Part shown: in pieces, positions 42,845-50,925 of the stretch
Position numbering within the stretch: the first letter of the stretch is position 1
Layout: each line of letters begins with the position of its first letter
Assembly (NCBI RefSeq): GCF_036127095.1
Contig: NZ_CP108006.1
Location: 7,431,501 to 7,495,500 of the forward strand
DNA length: 64,000 nucleotides
From: Streptomyces sp. NBC_00335
GTDB lineage: Bacteria > Actinomycetota > Actinomycetes > Streptomycetales > Streptomycetaceae
Direction: 5' to 3'
The notes under the pieces: model-generated
What the model saw: the letters and a program-made list of their open reading frames with translations, nothing else
Database searches by the model: none
What the model was told of the DNA's origin: nothing
Program-made: the position numbers and the translations under genes

Positions 42845-45800
42845 CCGTGTCGCTCCCCGGAGGTGGTCGGGCGCAGCGCGACGAGCTCGGCAAGCTCCGC
42901 GTCGCTCAGTTCGGTCAGCGCGGCCTCGCCGCCCGCGAGCACGGCATCGGCCAGCGCCCTTTTGCGTTGCAGGAGTTCGGCGATCCGGTCTTCGACGGTG
43001 CCTTCCGCGATGATGCGGTGGACCTGGACGGGCTGGGTCTGGCCGATGCGGTAGGCGCGGTCGGTGGCCTGTTCCTCGACGGCCGGGTTCCACCAGCGGT
43101 CGTAGTGGATGACGTGGCCGGCGCGGGTGAGGTTGAGGCCGGTGCCCGCGGCCTTGAGGGAGAGCAGGAACACCGGGAACTCGCCCGCCTGGAAGCGGTC
43201 CACGAGCTCTTCGCGGCGCGGAACGGGCGTGCCCCCGTGCAGCAGTTGAGAAGGGATGCCGCGCGCGAGGAGGTGGCGTTCGATGATGCGGGCCATCGCC
43301 ACGTACTGGGTGAAGACCAGAGCCGAGCCGCCCTCGGCCAGGATCGTGTCGAGCAGCTCGTCGAGGAGTTCCAGCTTTCCGGACGCCGCCCCTGCGGCCT
43401 CCTTCGGGCCGTGGTGCTCCTTCGTGTACTGCGCGGGGTGGTTGCAGATCTGCTTGAGCGAGGTCAGCAGTTTCACGACGAGCCCGCGGCGCTCCATCCC
43501 GTCCGCTCCGGCGATCGCGGCGAGGGTCTCGCGGACGACCGCCTCGTACAGCCCGGCCTGTTCGCGGGTCAGGGACACGGCGTGGTCGGTCTCGGTCTTG
43601 GGCGGCAGTTCGGGTGCGATTCCGGGGTCGGACTTCTTGCGGCGGAGCAGGAACGGCCTGACGAGCGCCCCCAGCCGGGCCGCCGCACGCGGGTCGCGGC
43701 CGCTTTCGACCGGCTCGGCGTAGCGCGTGCGGAAGGTGCCGAGGCGGCCGAGGAGGCCCGGCGTGGTCCAGTCGAGGACGGCCCACAGCTCGGACAGGTT
43801 GTTCTCGACCGGGGTGCCGGTGAGGGCCACGCGGGCGGCCGAGGGGATGGTGCGCAGGGCCTTCGCGGTCGAGGAACGCGGGTTCTTGATGTGCTGGGCC
43901 TCGTCCGCGACGACCAGGCCCCAGTGCACGGCGGCGAGCCGGGGTGCGTCCAGGCGCATGGTTCCGTAGGTGGTGAGGACGAATCCGCCGGAGGGTTGGC
44001 CGGCCGGGCCTTCGAGGCTGCGGCCGGCGCCGTGGAAGCGGCGCACCGGAGTGCCGGGGGCGAACTTCTCGATCTCCCGCTGCCAGTTGCCCAGCAGCGA
44101 GGCCGGGCAGACCACCAGCGTCGGGCCCTCGTGCCCGTGCTCCTGGCGGTGCAGGTGGAGCGCGATCAGCGTGACGGTCTTGCCCAGGCCCATGTCGTCG
44201 GCGAGGCAGGCTCCGAAGCCGAGCCCGGTCAGGCGGGCGAGCCAGCGCAGGCCGCGGAGCTGGTAGTCGCGCAGGGTGGCGCGGAGGGCGGCCGGGGCCT
44301 GCACGTCGGCCGTCGCGGCGGCCCGCTCCGGGGCGGCGCGGCCGGGTTCCGCGGGCACGGGTTCTGCGTGCCCCGTATCCCTGTGCCGGGGATCCGCGTG
44401 CCCCGGATCCGTGCGCCCGGGACCTGCGGTCTCCGGGGCCGCGCGCTCGGGGTCGGTGGTGAGGATCGCGCGGAGCCGTTCCAGCGCCCCGGTGGCCTCT
44501 ACGTCGTACCGCGTGCCGTCGAGCTCCGTCGAGCCGGTCAGTACGGCGGCCAGCGCGTCGGCGGCCGTCACCTCGCGGTCCTTGCGGGCGAGGGCACGGG
44601 CCCGGCGGGCCGCGGCCGGATCGATCAGGACCCACTGGTCGCGCAGCCGGACCAGGGGCCGCTTGGCCTCGGCGAGCCGGTCCAGCTCGTCGGCCGTCAG
44701 ATCGCCCTGGCCGCCCAGGGCGTAACGCCAGCCGACGGGGTGCGCGGAGGTGGCGGAGAGCGGGCCGGACAGGCCCGGCAGGTCGGAGCCGGTGGCGGCC
44801 CGGCCCACGACGGCCCGCGCCGTGAGCGTACGGGCGAGCCCGCGCGGCCAGTGCACCTGCACCCCCTCGGCCGCCAGGGCGCCGGCGGCGTCCCCGAGCA
44901 GCTCCGCGACCTCCTCGTCGGCGAGGTCCACCGCGTCGGGGACGGCCGCGCCGAGCAGCGGGGCAAGCGGAGGCCACAGACGGGCGGCGCGGCGCACGGC
45001 GCGGAGCGCGTCCAGGCGGGCGCGGGGCGGGAAGGCGGCCGCGGCGGGCCCGGAGCCGGCCCAGACGTCGGCGGCGTCGGCGACGAGGGCGGCGTCCGCG
45101 AGGCCGTGCATCTGCAGCACGGCACGGAAGGCGGGGGGTTCGGCGTCCGGGTCCACCTCGATGCGGATCGAGACCCGCACTCCGGCGTCGTGCCCGGCCG
45201 CGACCTCCGCGGCCCAGTCGCGCAGCTCGGGGTGGAGCCGGGCCGGGCGGGCGGCGAAGGCGGGGCCGCCGGCGGCGGCGGGTGCGGCGGGGGAGCGGGG
45301 CAGGGTGTCGGCGACGGCGTCGAGGAAGGCGCGCAGCAGCGGCTCCGGGGCGGGCAGCCGTGGTGGGGCGCCGGGGTCGGGGTCTTCGCCGGGGCCTGCG
45401 GGGACGGCGGGGCCTGCGGGGCCTGTGGGGTCGACGGGTACGCAGTGCGCGTCGGGCGGCATGGCCGCCGCCAGCTCCCGGACCTCCTCCAGGTCGGCGG
45501 CGTCCAGCGGCCCGAGCCGCCAGGCGTCGTACCCGGCGGGGCTCAGTCCGGGCAACAGGAGCCCGCGGGCGGCGAAGCGCAGGGCCAGCAGGGTGGCGGC
45601 GCCCCAGAAGGGCGCGGCACCGGCCGAGGCGGTGGCCCGGACCCGGGTGAGCAGGGGCAGGGCTTCGGCGAGGGGCAGGACGAGGGCCGTCACCGTGGTG
45701 CGCCGTAGGTCGGGCGTGACCACGGTGAGCTGTTCGGAGGCGCCCTGGCCGTCCAGGTGGAGGCTGCCCTCGGCCGACTCCGCCCGCCAGAAGGCGATCC

Positions 45801-45873
45801 GGCCGTGGCGGGCCGGTTCGGCGGGGAGGAAGACGGCGGAGCAGGGGATGAGGCCGGAGATCGTCGGGAGCAC
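42841..45873 (-). CDS. SNF2-family DEAD/DEAH helicase-like ATPase
   Basis: A 1010-aa SWI2/SNF2 ATPase. A long actinobacterial N-terminal region (about 1-530) leads to the ATPase core: Walker A in LADDMGLGKTVTLIALHL, DEAQ box in LVVADEAQHIKN, GTPVENNLSELW, then the C-lobe with FTQYVAMARIIERHL, SLKAAGTGLNL and the ATDRAYRIGQ motif. Such proteins translocate on duplex DNA and remodel protein-DNA complexes. The GTG at 45873 (MLPTISGLIPCSAVF) with GAGG upstream is favoured; the frame stays open to 45966. Co-translated with the SWIM protein, which probably binds DNA or guides it. Confidence 0.92.
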   Translation of the reverse strand: MLPTISGLIPCSAVFLPAEPARHGRIAFWRAESAEGSLHLDGQGASEQLTVVTPDLRRTTVTALVLPLAEALPLLTRVRATASAGAAPFWGAATLLALRFAARGLLLPGLSPAGYDAWRLGPLDAADLEEVRELAAAMPPDAHCVPVDPTGPAGPAVPAGPGEDPDPGAPPRLPAPEPLLRAFLDAVADTLPRSPAAPAAAGGPAFAARPARLHPELRDWAAEVAAGHDAGVRVSIRIEVDPDAEPPAFRAVLQMHGLADAALVADAADVWAGSGPAAAAFPPRARLDALRAVRRAARLWPPLAPLLGAAVPDAVDLADEEVAELLGDAAGALAAEGVQVHWPRGLARTLTARAVVGRAATGSDLPGLSGPLSATSAHPVGWRYALGGQGDLTADELDRLAEAKRPLVRLRDQWVLIDPAAARRARALARKDREVTAADALAAVLTGSTELDGTRYDVEATGALERLRAILTTDPERAAPETAGPGRTDPGHADPRHRDTGHAEPVPAEPGRAAPERAAATADVQAPAALRATLRDYQLRGLRWLARLTGLGFGACLADDMGLGKTVTLIALHLHRQEHGHEGPTLVVCPASLLGNWQREIEKFAPGTPVRRFHGAGRSLEGPAGQPSGGFVLTTYGTMRLDAPRLAAVHWGLVVADEAQHIKNPRSSTAKALRTIPSAARVALTGTPVENNLSELWAVLDWTTPGLLGRLGTFRTRYAEPVESGRDPRAAARLGALVRPFLLRRKKSDPGIAPELPPKTETDHAVSLTREQAGLYEAVVRETLAAIAGADGMERRGLVVKLLTSLKQICNHPAQYTKEHHGPKEAAGAASGKLELLDELLDTILAEGGSALVFTQYVAMARIIERHLLARGIPSQLLHGGTPVPRREELVDRFQAGEFPVFLLSLKAAGTGLNLTRAGHVIHYDRWWNPAVEEQATDRAYRIGQTQPVQVHRIIAEGTVEDRIAELLQRKRALADAVLAGGEAALTELSDAELAELVALRPTTSGERHG

Positions 45874-45982
45874 GCATTCCTCAAACTTGACTACCGAATA
45901 CAGGGTGGCCGAGACTAACCCACCCTCGGATGTGCCCGCCCATGGCGGCGCCGTGACCCGGGTCACTTCCCGGGACTTTCGC

Positions 45983-46015
45983 GGGGCTCTCCCGGGGCTC
46001 TCCCGGGGCTATCCC
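45983..46015. repeat. three tandem 11-bp units GGGGCT(C/A)TCCC
   Basis: Two identical 11-mers and a third with one change lie upstream of the SNF2 gene, between it and the divergent small membrane gene. Each unit has CCC-GGGG ends and could act as iterated protein sites. Confidence 0.8.
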
Positions 46016-46067
46016 GGGGGCTTTCGCGCCACCGATCAGGCACGGACCCGGGCGCGCGAGCGGAAAT

Positions 46068-46095
46068 GCGGGGGCGGGAACGCGGGGGCGGGAAC
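46068..46095. repeat. two tandem 14-bp units GCGGGGGCGGGAAC
   Basis: Perfect direct duplication in the same divergent gap, about 50 bases before the small membrane gene's start. Confidence 0.8.
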
Positions 46096-46141
46096 GCGCG
46101 TTGTGTGGGGTAGTGGCCGACGGAGAAAGAGGGTGCCGCAG

Positions 46142-46324
46142 ATGTCCACGAGCGGAAAGATCGCGGTTGCCGGTGTGGGGGCAGCCATCGTGCTGTTCTG
46201 GGCGGTCGGATTCTGGGCCGGACTGCTGGTTCTGATCGGTGTTCCCGTGGCCGCCTACCTGCTGTTGGACTCCTCCCAGCGTCGTAGGCTGCGGGGTATA
46301 TCCAGGAAGCAGATCGGCCGCTGA
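46142..46324 (+). CDS. 60-aa membrane protein
   Basis: MSTSGKIAVAGVGAAIVLFWAVGFW... has a short polar head, one or two helices at about residues 7-24 and 26-42, and a basic tail (SSQRRRLRGISRKQIGR) that should stay in the cytosol. The ATG at 46142 follows GAAAGAGG. The MOSC gene starts 20 bases after its stop. No function can be assigned; it is typical of conserved small Streptomyces membrane proteins. Confidence 0.65.
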   Translation: MSTSGKIAVAGVGAAIVLFWAVGFWAGLLVLIGVPVAAYLLLDSSQRRRLRGISRKQIGR

Positions 46325-46344
46325 AGGCGGCAGGGGGGTCAACC

Positions 46345-46917
46345 ATGAGCACGGCGAGTCCGGCGAACCGGGCAGGTGTGGCGCAGGTCGCGGCGGTCAG
46401 CAGCAACGAGGTCTATTCGTTCACCAAGCCCACGCGCGAGAGCATCACGCTCCTCGAAGGGCTCGGAGTCGAGGGAGACGTCCACGCGGGGGTCACGGTC
46501 AAGCACCGTTCCCGCGTGGCCCAGGACCCCACGCAGCCGAACCTCCGGCAGGTGCACCTGATTCACCGGGAGCTCTTCGAGGAGGTGGCCGAGGCCGGCC
46601 ACCAGGTCGAGCCGGGCCAGCTCGGGGAGAACGTCACCACCGCAGGCATAGACCTGCTCGCCCTGCCGACCGGCACCTTGCTGCGCCTCGGCGCGGATGC
46701 GGTGGTCGAGGTGACCGGCCTGCGCAATCCCTGCCTGCAGATCGACAACTTCCAGCACGGGCTGCTCAAGCGGGTGGTGAGCCGGGACGACGAGGGCAAC
46801 CTGCTCCGCAAGGCCGGAATCATGGGCGTGGTCCACCGGGGCGGCACGATCCATCCCGGCGACACCATCGAGGTCACCCTCCCCCCGACCCCGCACGTCC
46901 CCCTCGACCGGGTCTGA
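46345..46917 (+). CDS. MOSC-domain protein
   Basis: A 190-aa MOSC (molybdenum-cofactor sulfurase C-terminal) protein. The fold covers almost the full length, with GVEGDVHAG, RQVHLIHRELFEEV, QLGENVTTAGIDLLALPTGTLLRLG and VTGLRNPCLQID, where the conserved Cys sits in the MOSC RxPC position. These proteins are thought to carry sulfur or a sulfurated cofactor for molybdoenzymes. ATG at 46345. No molybdenum gene is adjacent. Confidence 0.93.
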   Translation: MSTASPANRAGVAQVAAVSSNEVYSFTKPTRESITLLEGLGVEGDVHAGVTVKHRSRVAQDPTQPNLRQVHLIHRELFEEVAEAGHQVEPGQLGENVTTAGIDLLALPTGTLLRLGADAVVEVTGLRNPCLQIDNFQHGLLKRVVSRDDEGNLLRKAGIMGVVHRGGTIHPGDTIEVTLPPTPHVPLDRV

Positions 46918-47066
46918 CCCGCCGAGCCGGCCACCTCCGCGCTCCGGTGCCTCGGCGCGCGGGCGCGGGGGCGGCCCCGGCTCGAACACCGGGTGGCGAT
47001 CGGTGCGCTGACCGACGGTGCTGACCAGCAGCACTGACCGCCGACGCTGACCGGCCGGTCGCTCTC

Positions 47067-47453
47067 TCAGCCGATCCACGCACGGAGGCGCTCGCTGAGC
47101 ACCACGTCATGGGGCAGCCGCTCCAGGTCGTGCGCGGGCACGTCCACCCCGTGTTGCCGGAGGATGCCGGCCAGGTAGCCCCAGTGCCCGGCCGCCATCT
47201 CTTCCCGCGTCATGCCGTCGAAAGGCTCGTCCGGACCGACCACCGACCGGGCCGTCTCCTCGATGTCCTCGGTGGAGGTCAGCTCGGCCATGCCCGACGG
47301 GCCCGAGGTGCTCCAGCCGCGATCGTCGAGCAGCACCACACTGCGGCCGTCCGCGAGTACGGCCTCCAGCCGTGCCGATACCGACAACTGCCGAGCGTTC
47401 GTAGCGCTGACGTGCAGATCGGTGTACGTGACCAAACGGGTCACCACGGTCAT
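47067..47453 (-). CDS. conserved hypothetical protein, 128 aa
   Basis: Soluble acidic protein (MTVVTRLVTYTDLHVSATNARQ...). It contains a mixed alpha/beta pattern with VLLDDRGWSTSGPSG, TEDIEETARSVVGPDEP and EEMAAGHWGYLAGILRQHGVDV, ending LRAWIG. I do not recognise a family. Codon bias supports a real gene, and no transmembrane or export signal is seen. It stands between MOSC (convergent) and trmO (same strand, 160 bases upstream). Confidence 0.65.
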   Translation of the reverse strand: MTVVTRLVTYTDLHVSATNARQLSVSARLEAVLADGRSVVLLDDRGWSTSGPSGMAELTSTEDIEETARSVVGPDEPFDGMTREEMAAGHWGYLAGILRQHGVDVPAHDLERLPHDVVLSERLRAWIG

Positions 47454-47615
47454 GCCGCACTCCTGTCGGCTCGCCCAACGCCCGGTCCTGTTCCCCGGCC
47501 CTCTACCCGGCCCTGTTCCCCGGCCCTGCTCCCCGGGCTTCCCGCCACGGCCTGCCGCAGGTGCTCGCGGAACCCCGGAGCCTACCCTCGGCGCCCCCGC
47601 CCCACCCCGCGCGAC

Positions 47616-48095
47616 TCAGTAGTAGTCGCGCATCAGCTCCGTCGCCCACTCCGGCTGGCGGTGCTCGCCGCGCGGGCCGAACTCCGTCATGTACGGCTTG
47701 AGGTCGAGCACCGGAGTCCCCGCGACCGCGTCCAGCCCCTCCACGTGCAACTCGGGTCCGTCCGCCGCCAGCACGTCCACCTTCAGGACGCGACAGCGCG
47801 AGAGGCCCAGCCGGTTGGGGCGGTTCTTGCCGCGCTGGGCGAAGATGCCGACGAGCGGCCAGTCAGGATTGCCACGGGGGTGCCGTGCACCCGTCTCGAT
47901 CTTGTCCTCCGGCACCCGGTCGAAGTGGAAGACCACTTCCACGTGCGAGAAGTCCTCCAGTCCGTACAGGGCTTGCGGACCGAACCGCTCCGGGGCCAGG
48001 CGGATCACCGCCGTCTCCCGCCCCCAGTCGTCGTCCACGACCGCCGAGCGGCCGCCCACCACCACGCCCACCGGGACCACTTCCACCGGATCCAT
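47616..48095 (-). CDS. trmO: tRNA (adenine-N6)-methyltransferase TrmO
   Basis: A 159-aa TsaA/YaeB (TrmO) family enzyme, which methylates N6 of threonylcarbamoyl-adenosine 37 in tRNA(Thr) using SAM. The beta-barrel motifs are VEVVPVGVVVGGR, ALYGLEDFSHVEVVFHFDRV, PRGNPDWPLVGIFAQRGKNRPNRLGLSRC, and LDLKPYMTEF. Length is near the single-domain actinobacterial form. The ATG at 48095 (MDPVEVVPVG) is preceded by GGGAGG. No operon partner. Confidence 0.9.
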   Translation of the reverse strand: MDPVEVVPVGVVVGGRSAVVDDDWGRETAVIRLAPERFGPQALYGLEDFSHVEVVFHFDRVPEDKIETGARHPRGNPDWPLVGIFAQRGKNRPNRLGLSRCRVLKVDVLAADGPELHVEGLDAVAGTPVLDLKPYMTEFGPRGEHRQPEWATELMRDYY

Positions 48096-48183
48096 CAGCG
48101 CATCCTCCCCCTCACGCCCGACTCGGGCACCGTACGCGCCTCGCACGTGCACCCTTTCCCGCCCCGGCAATCGCCGGCCCCGC

Positions 48184-48972
48184 TCAGGCCGGCCGTACAG
48201 CGACCCGGTCCAGCGCCGCGAGCAGCTCGGACAGTTCGGGAAGCTCCCCGTGCGCCTCGTGCGGTACGGCCAGCACCTCGCTCGGCTCATCGTCCAGCAG
48301 GACGAAGGCGGCCCCGCCGGTGCGGGCCACCAGCGACCACCCCGGCCCGTCGACGCGCAGCGTCCGCGCCTCGTCGCCCGCGAAGGACGACCGCACCCTG
48401 CCGGGCGGCGGCGGGCTCTGCGTGTACCCCAGCGCCTCCTCCAAGGCCCGCGCCAGCCCCGGGTGCGCGGCTGCGGCGGCCCCGCCGTCCGTGGCCACGC
48501 GCTCGCTCCAGTCGGCCCATTCCCGGGCTATCTGGTCGGCGCCCATCCGCCGCTGCACCGGACCCCAGGCCTCGGCCGACGGTGGGGTCAGCGGTACCCG
48601 CCCGGTGCCGTCCGCGCCCTGCTCGGGATCGTGCGGATCGGGGATTCCGGCCGTGGCCACCGAGAGGTCCAGCGGCCAGCCCGCCAGCGAGACCACGATG
48701 GACCGTTCGTCGGGGGACAGGTCGTACTCCATCCCGCAGTCCCACGAGGCGATGGCCATGGCTACGAGCGAGACGTCGTCGACCACGACCGTCCAGCGCG
48801 CGCCCTCCTCGTCCTGCCCCAGCACCAGGCCGTACCCGGCGGCCGCAGGCGGCACGCCCAGCAGCGAGCAGGCCTCGGGGTAGTCGTCACCCAGGATGCT
48901 CGGGAACTGTGCGGGGGTCAGCAGCACGGCTGTCAGCACGTACAGCGAACCGCCGTCCTCCTCGTCGGACAC
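48184..48972 (-). CDS. conserved hypothetical protein, 262 aa
   Basis: Soluble acidic protein of the Streptomyces hypothetical class. N-terminal part SLYVLTAVLLTPAQFPSILGDDYPEACSLLG..., middle SLAGWPLDLSVATAGIPDPHDPEQG, C-terminal AFVLLDDEPSEVLAVPHEAHGELPELSELLAALD. No membrane segment or catalytic motif is seen. The ATG is at 48972, and its stop lies 89 bases before the trmO start on the same strand. Function unknown. Confidence 0.65.
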   Translation of the reverse strand: MSDEEDGGSLYVLTAVLLTPAQFPSILGDDYPEACSLLGVPPAAAGYGLVLGQDEEGARWTVVVDDVSLVAMAIASWDCGMEYDLSPDERSIVVSLAGWPLDLSVATAGIPDPHDPEQGADGTGRVPLTPPSAEAWGPVQRRMGADQIAREWADWSERVATDGGAAAAAHPGLARALEEALGYTQSPPPPGRVRSSFAGDEARTLRVDGPGWSLVARTGGAAFVLLDDEPSEVLAVPHEAHGELPELSELLAALDRVAVRPA

Positions 48973-49156
48973 GTGGCCTCCCGGTCGTTCTCTCGTCGGC
49001 GCACCCTAACCAGCGAGTAACCACCGCGTCGAGAGCTGACGGGAGCGGATTTCCAAGCCCACCACCTGCAGGGAGGGCCGGATGCCCGCCACGGAACCGG
49101 CTCGCCGCCGGCGCCGCCGCGCCCGGGGTGACCCACGGGAGGCGCGTGCGGGGTCG

Positions 49157-49852
49157 TCAGGGGGTGCGGACCGCCAGCGCGAGGAAGCGGGTGTCCTCGT
49201 CGGCGTACGAAGTCAGCTGCCAGCCCGAACCGGCAAGGAGCGGGCCGAGGTTGTGCTCCGCGCGCATGTCGTCGGGGGTCAGCTCCCGGCCGTGGCGCGC
49301 CGCGAGGGCCGCCCTGCCGATGGGGTGGAACAGCGCGAGCCGGCCGCCCGGGCGGACCACGCGGGCGAGCTCGCGCAAGTTGGCCCCGGGGTCGGGCAGA
49401 TGGGCGATGAGGCCGGCGGCGAACACGGCGTCCAGTACCCCGTCGCGCAGCGGCAGCGCGGCCACGTCCGCCAGCAGCAGGGCGCCCTGGGCATCCCGGC
49501 CCGCCTCGTGTGCGGCGGTCAGCATCTGCGGAGTGACATCGGCGCCGAGCACCGTTCCCGACGGGCCGACGGCCGCGCGGAGCGCGGTCAGCGCCCGCCC
49601 GGTGCCGCAGCCCGCGTCGAGCACCCGGTCCCCGGGCCGCAGTCCGAACTCGCCCACGGCGGTCGCGAAGGCGGGCTCGTCCCCGGGGAACTTGCGGTCC
49701 CAGCCGGCCGCGCGCGCCCCGAAGAACTCCTGGACGTGGCCGCGGTCCCGCGTCTGGTCCCGGGGCCGGCCCCGAGCGGGGTCCTGAGCCTGCTCCCGAG
49801 CCCGGTCCAGCGACCGGTTCCGGGTGTGGTCCTGTGTGCGGTCTTCGCTCAT
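49157..49852 (-). CDS. SAM-dependent methyltransferase
   Basis: A 231-aa class I methyltransferase. SAM motif I is RVLDAGCGTGRALTALRAAVG (about 80-100), motif II GADVTPQ, motif IV DAVFAAGLIAHLPDP, followed by LARVVRPGGRLALFHPIG. The first 45 residues are unusual: a run of Asp/Arg-Thr/Gln-Asp repeats (DRTQDHTRNRSLDRAREQ...). The ATG at 49852 (MSEDRTQD) is chosen; the longer frame to 49999 would overlap the divergent MHYT gene. Substrate unknown. Confidence 0.88.
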   Translation of the reverse strand: MSEDRTQDHTRNRSLDRAREQAQDPARGRPRDQTRDRGHVQEFFGARAAGWDRKFPGDEPAFATAVGEFGLRPGDRVLDAGCGTGRALTALRAAVGPSGTVLGADVTPQMLTAAHEAGRDAQGALLLADVAALPLRDGVLDAVFAAGLIAHLPDPGANLRELARVVRPGGRLALFHPIGRAALAARHGRELTPDDMRAEHNLGPLLAGSGWQLTSYADEDTRFLALAVRTP

Positions 49853-50019
49853 GTGCCCATGATCCCTCACCGGGGCTCCGGCACATGCCTGCGGAACGTG
49901 TGCAAGGTGGTACGCGGCGTGATCGAAGATGAACGTATCTCTGTCATATTCCAGCAGTTCCAGTGGCTTTCGAAATGCGGCCCGTGTTCGCTCCCTCACC
50001 CGGACTAGCTTCCGTGGCC

Positions 50020-50817
50020 ATGGGACACCTGGACCACGCCGCCTACGGCTGGCTTACCCCCGCGCTGTCATACGTGATGGCTTCGATCGGCGCCGCCCTC
50101 GGCCTGCGCTGCACCGTTCGCGCGCTCGCCGCGACGACCGGAGCCTCCCGCCGCAACTGGCTCCTCACAGCGGCCTCGGCCATCGGCACCGGGATCTGGA
50201 CGATGCACTTCGTCGCCATGCTCGGTTTCCACGTCACCGGGACCGAGATCCGCTACAACGTGCCGCTGACCATCCTCAGCCTGCTCGTCGCGATGATCGT
50301 CGTCGGCGCCGGAGTCTTCGCCGTCGGCTACGGGAAGGACCGCGGCCGGGCCCTCGTCCTCGGCGGCCTCACCACCGGCCTCGGCGTCGCCAGCATGCAC
50401 TACCTCGGCATGGCGGCCCTGCGCCTGCACGGCTCGGTCTCCTACGAGCCGCTGACGGTCGGACTCTCCGTCGCCATCGCGGTCGTCGCGGCCACGGCCG
50501 CCCTGTGGGCGGCCCTCAACATCAAGTCCCCCGTGGCCGTCGCCGTCGCCTCGCTCGTCATGGGCGCCGCCGTCAGCAGCATGCACTACACCGGCATGCT
50601 CGCCGTCGCCGTCGAGGTCACCCCCTCGGACACGGCCCTGCCGGGCGCCACCGCCATGCAGTTCATCTTCCCGCTCGCCGTCGGCCTCGGCTCCTACCTC
50701 TTCATCACCTCCGCGTTCGTCGCCCTCTCGCCGACCGCCGACGAGCGGGAGGCCTCCGCGATGGCCTCCGCCGACCTCCGCCTGGGAGAGCGGGGCGCCA
50801 CCGCCCCCGCGGGCTGA
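50020..50817 (+). CDS. MHYT-domain integral membrane sensor
   Basis: A 265-aa, seven-helix protein. The MHYT domain has three metal-binding motifs, MHFVAML, MHYLGMA and MHYTGML, at helix ends facing the outside; the motif is thought to bind copper and sense gases such as oxygen, CO or NO. There is no GGDEF, EAL or kinase domain attached, so it must signal through other proteins. The ATG at 50020 (MGHLDHAAYGW) fits leaderless translation: a TAGCTT -10-like hexamer lies eight bases before it. The conservon cvnABCD starts 108 bases downstream on the same strand. Confidence 0.9.
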   Translation: MGHLDHAAYGWLTPALSYVMASIGAALGLRCTVRALAATTGASRRNWLLTAASAIGTGIWTMHFVAMLGFHVTGTEIRYNVPLTILSLLVAMIVVGAGVFAVGYGKDRGRALVLGGLTTGLGVASMHYLGMAALRLHGSVSYEPLTVGLSVAIAVVAATAALWAALNIKSPVAVAVASLVMGAAVSSMHYTGMLAVAVEVTPSDTALPGATAMQFIFPLAVGLGSYLFITSAFVALSPTADEREASAMASADLRLGERGATAPAG

Positions 50818-50925
50818 GGCGGCGCACGACGCAGGCCCCCGCCCAGGTCACCACCCCCACCAACACCACGCCACCGCCCCCGCGACCGTCACGTACACCT
50901 ACGCACCGCCCGGAACGAGGAGCCC

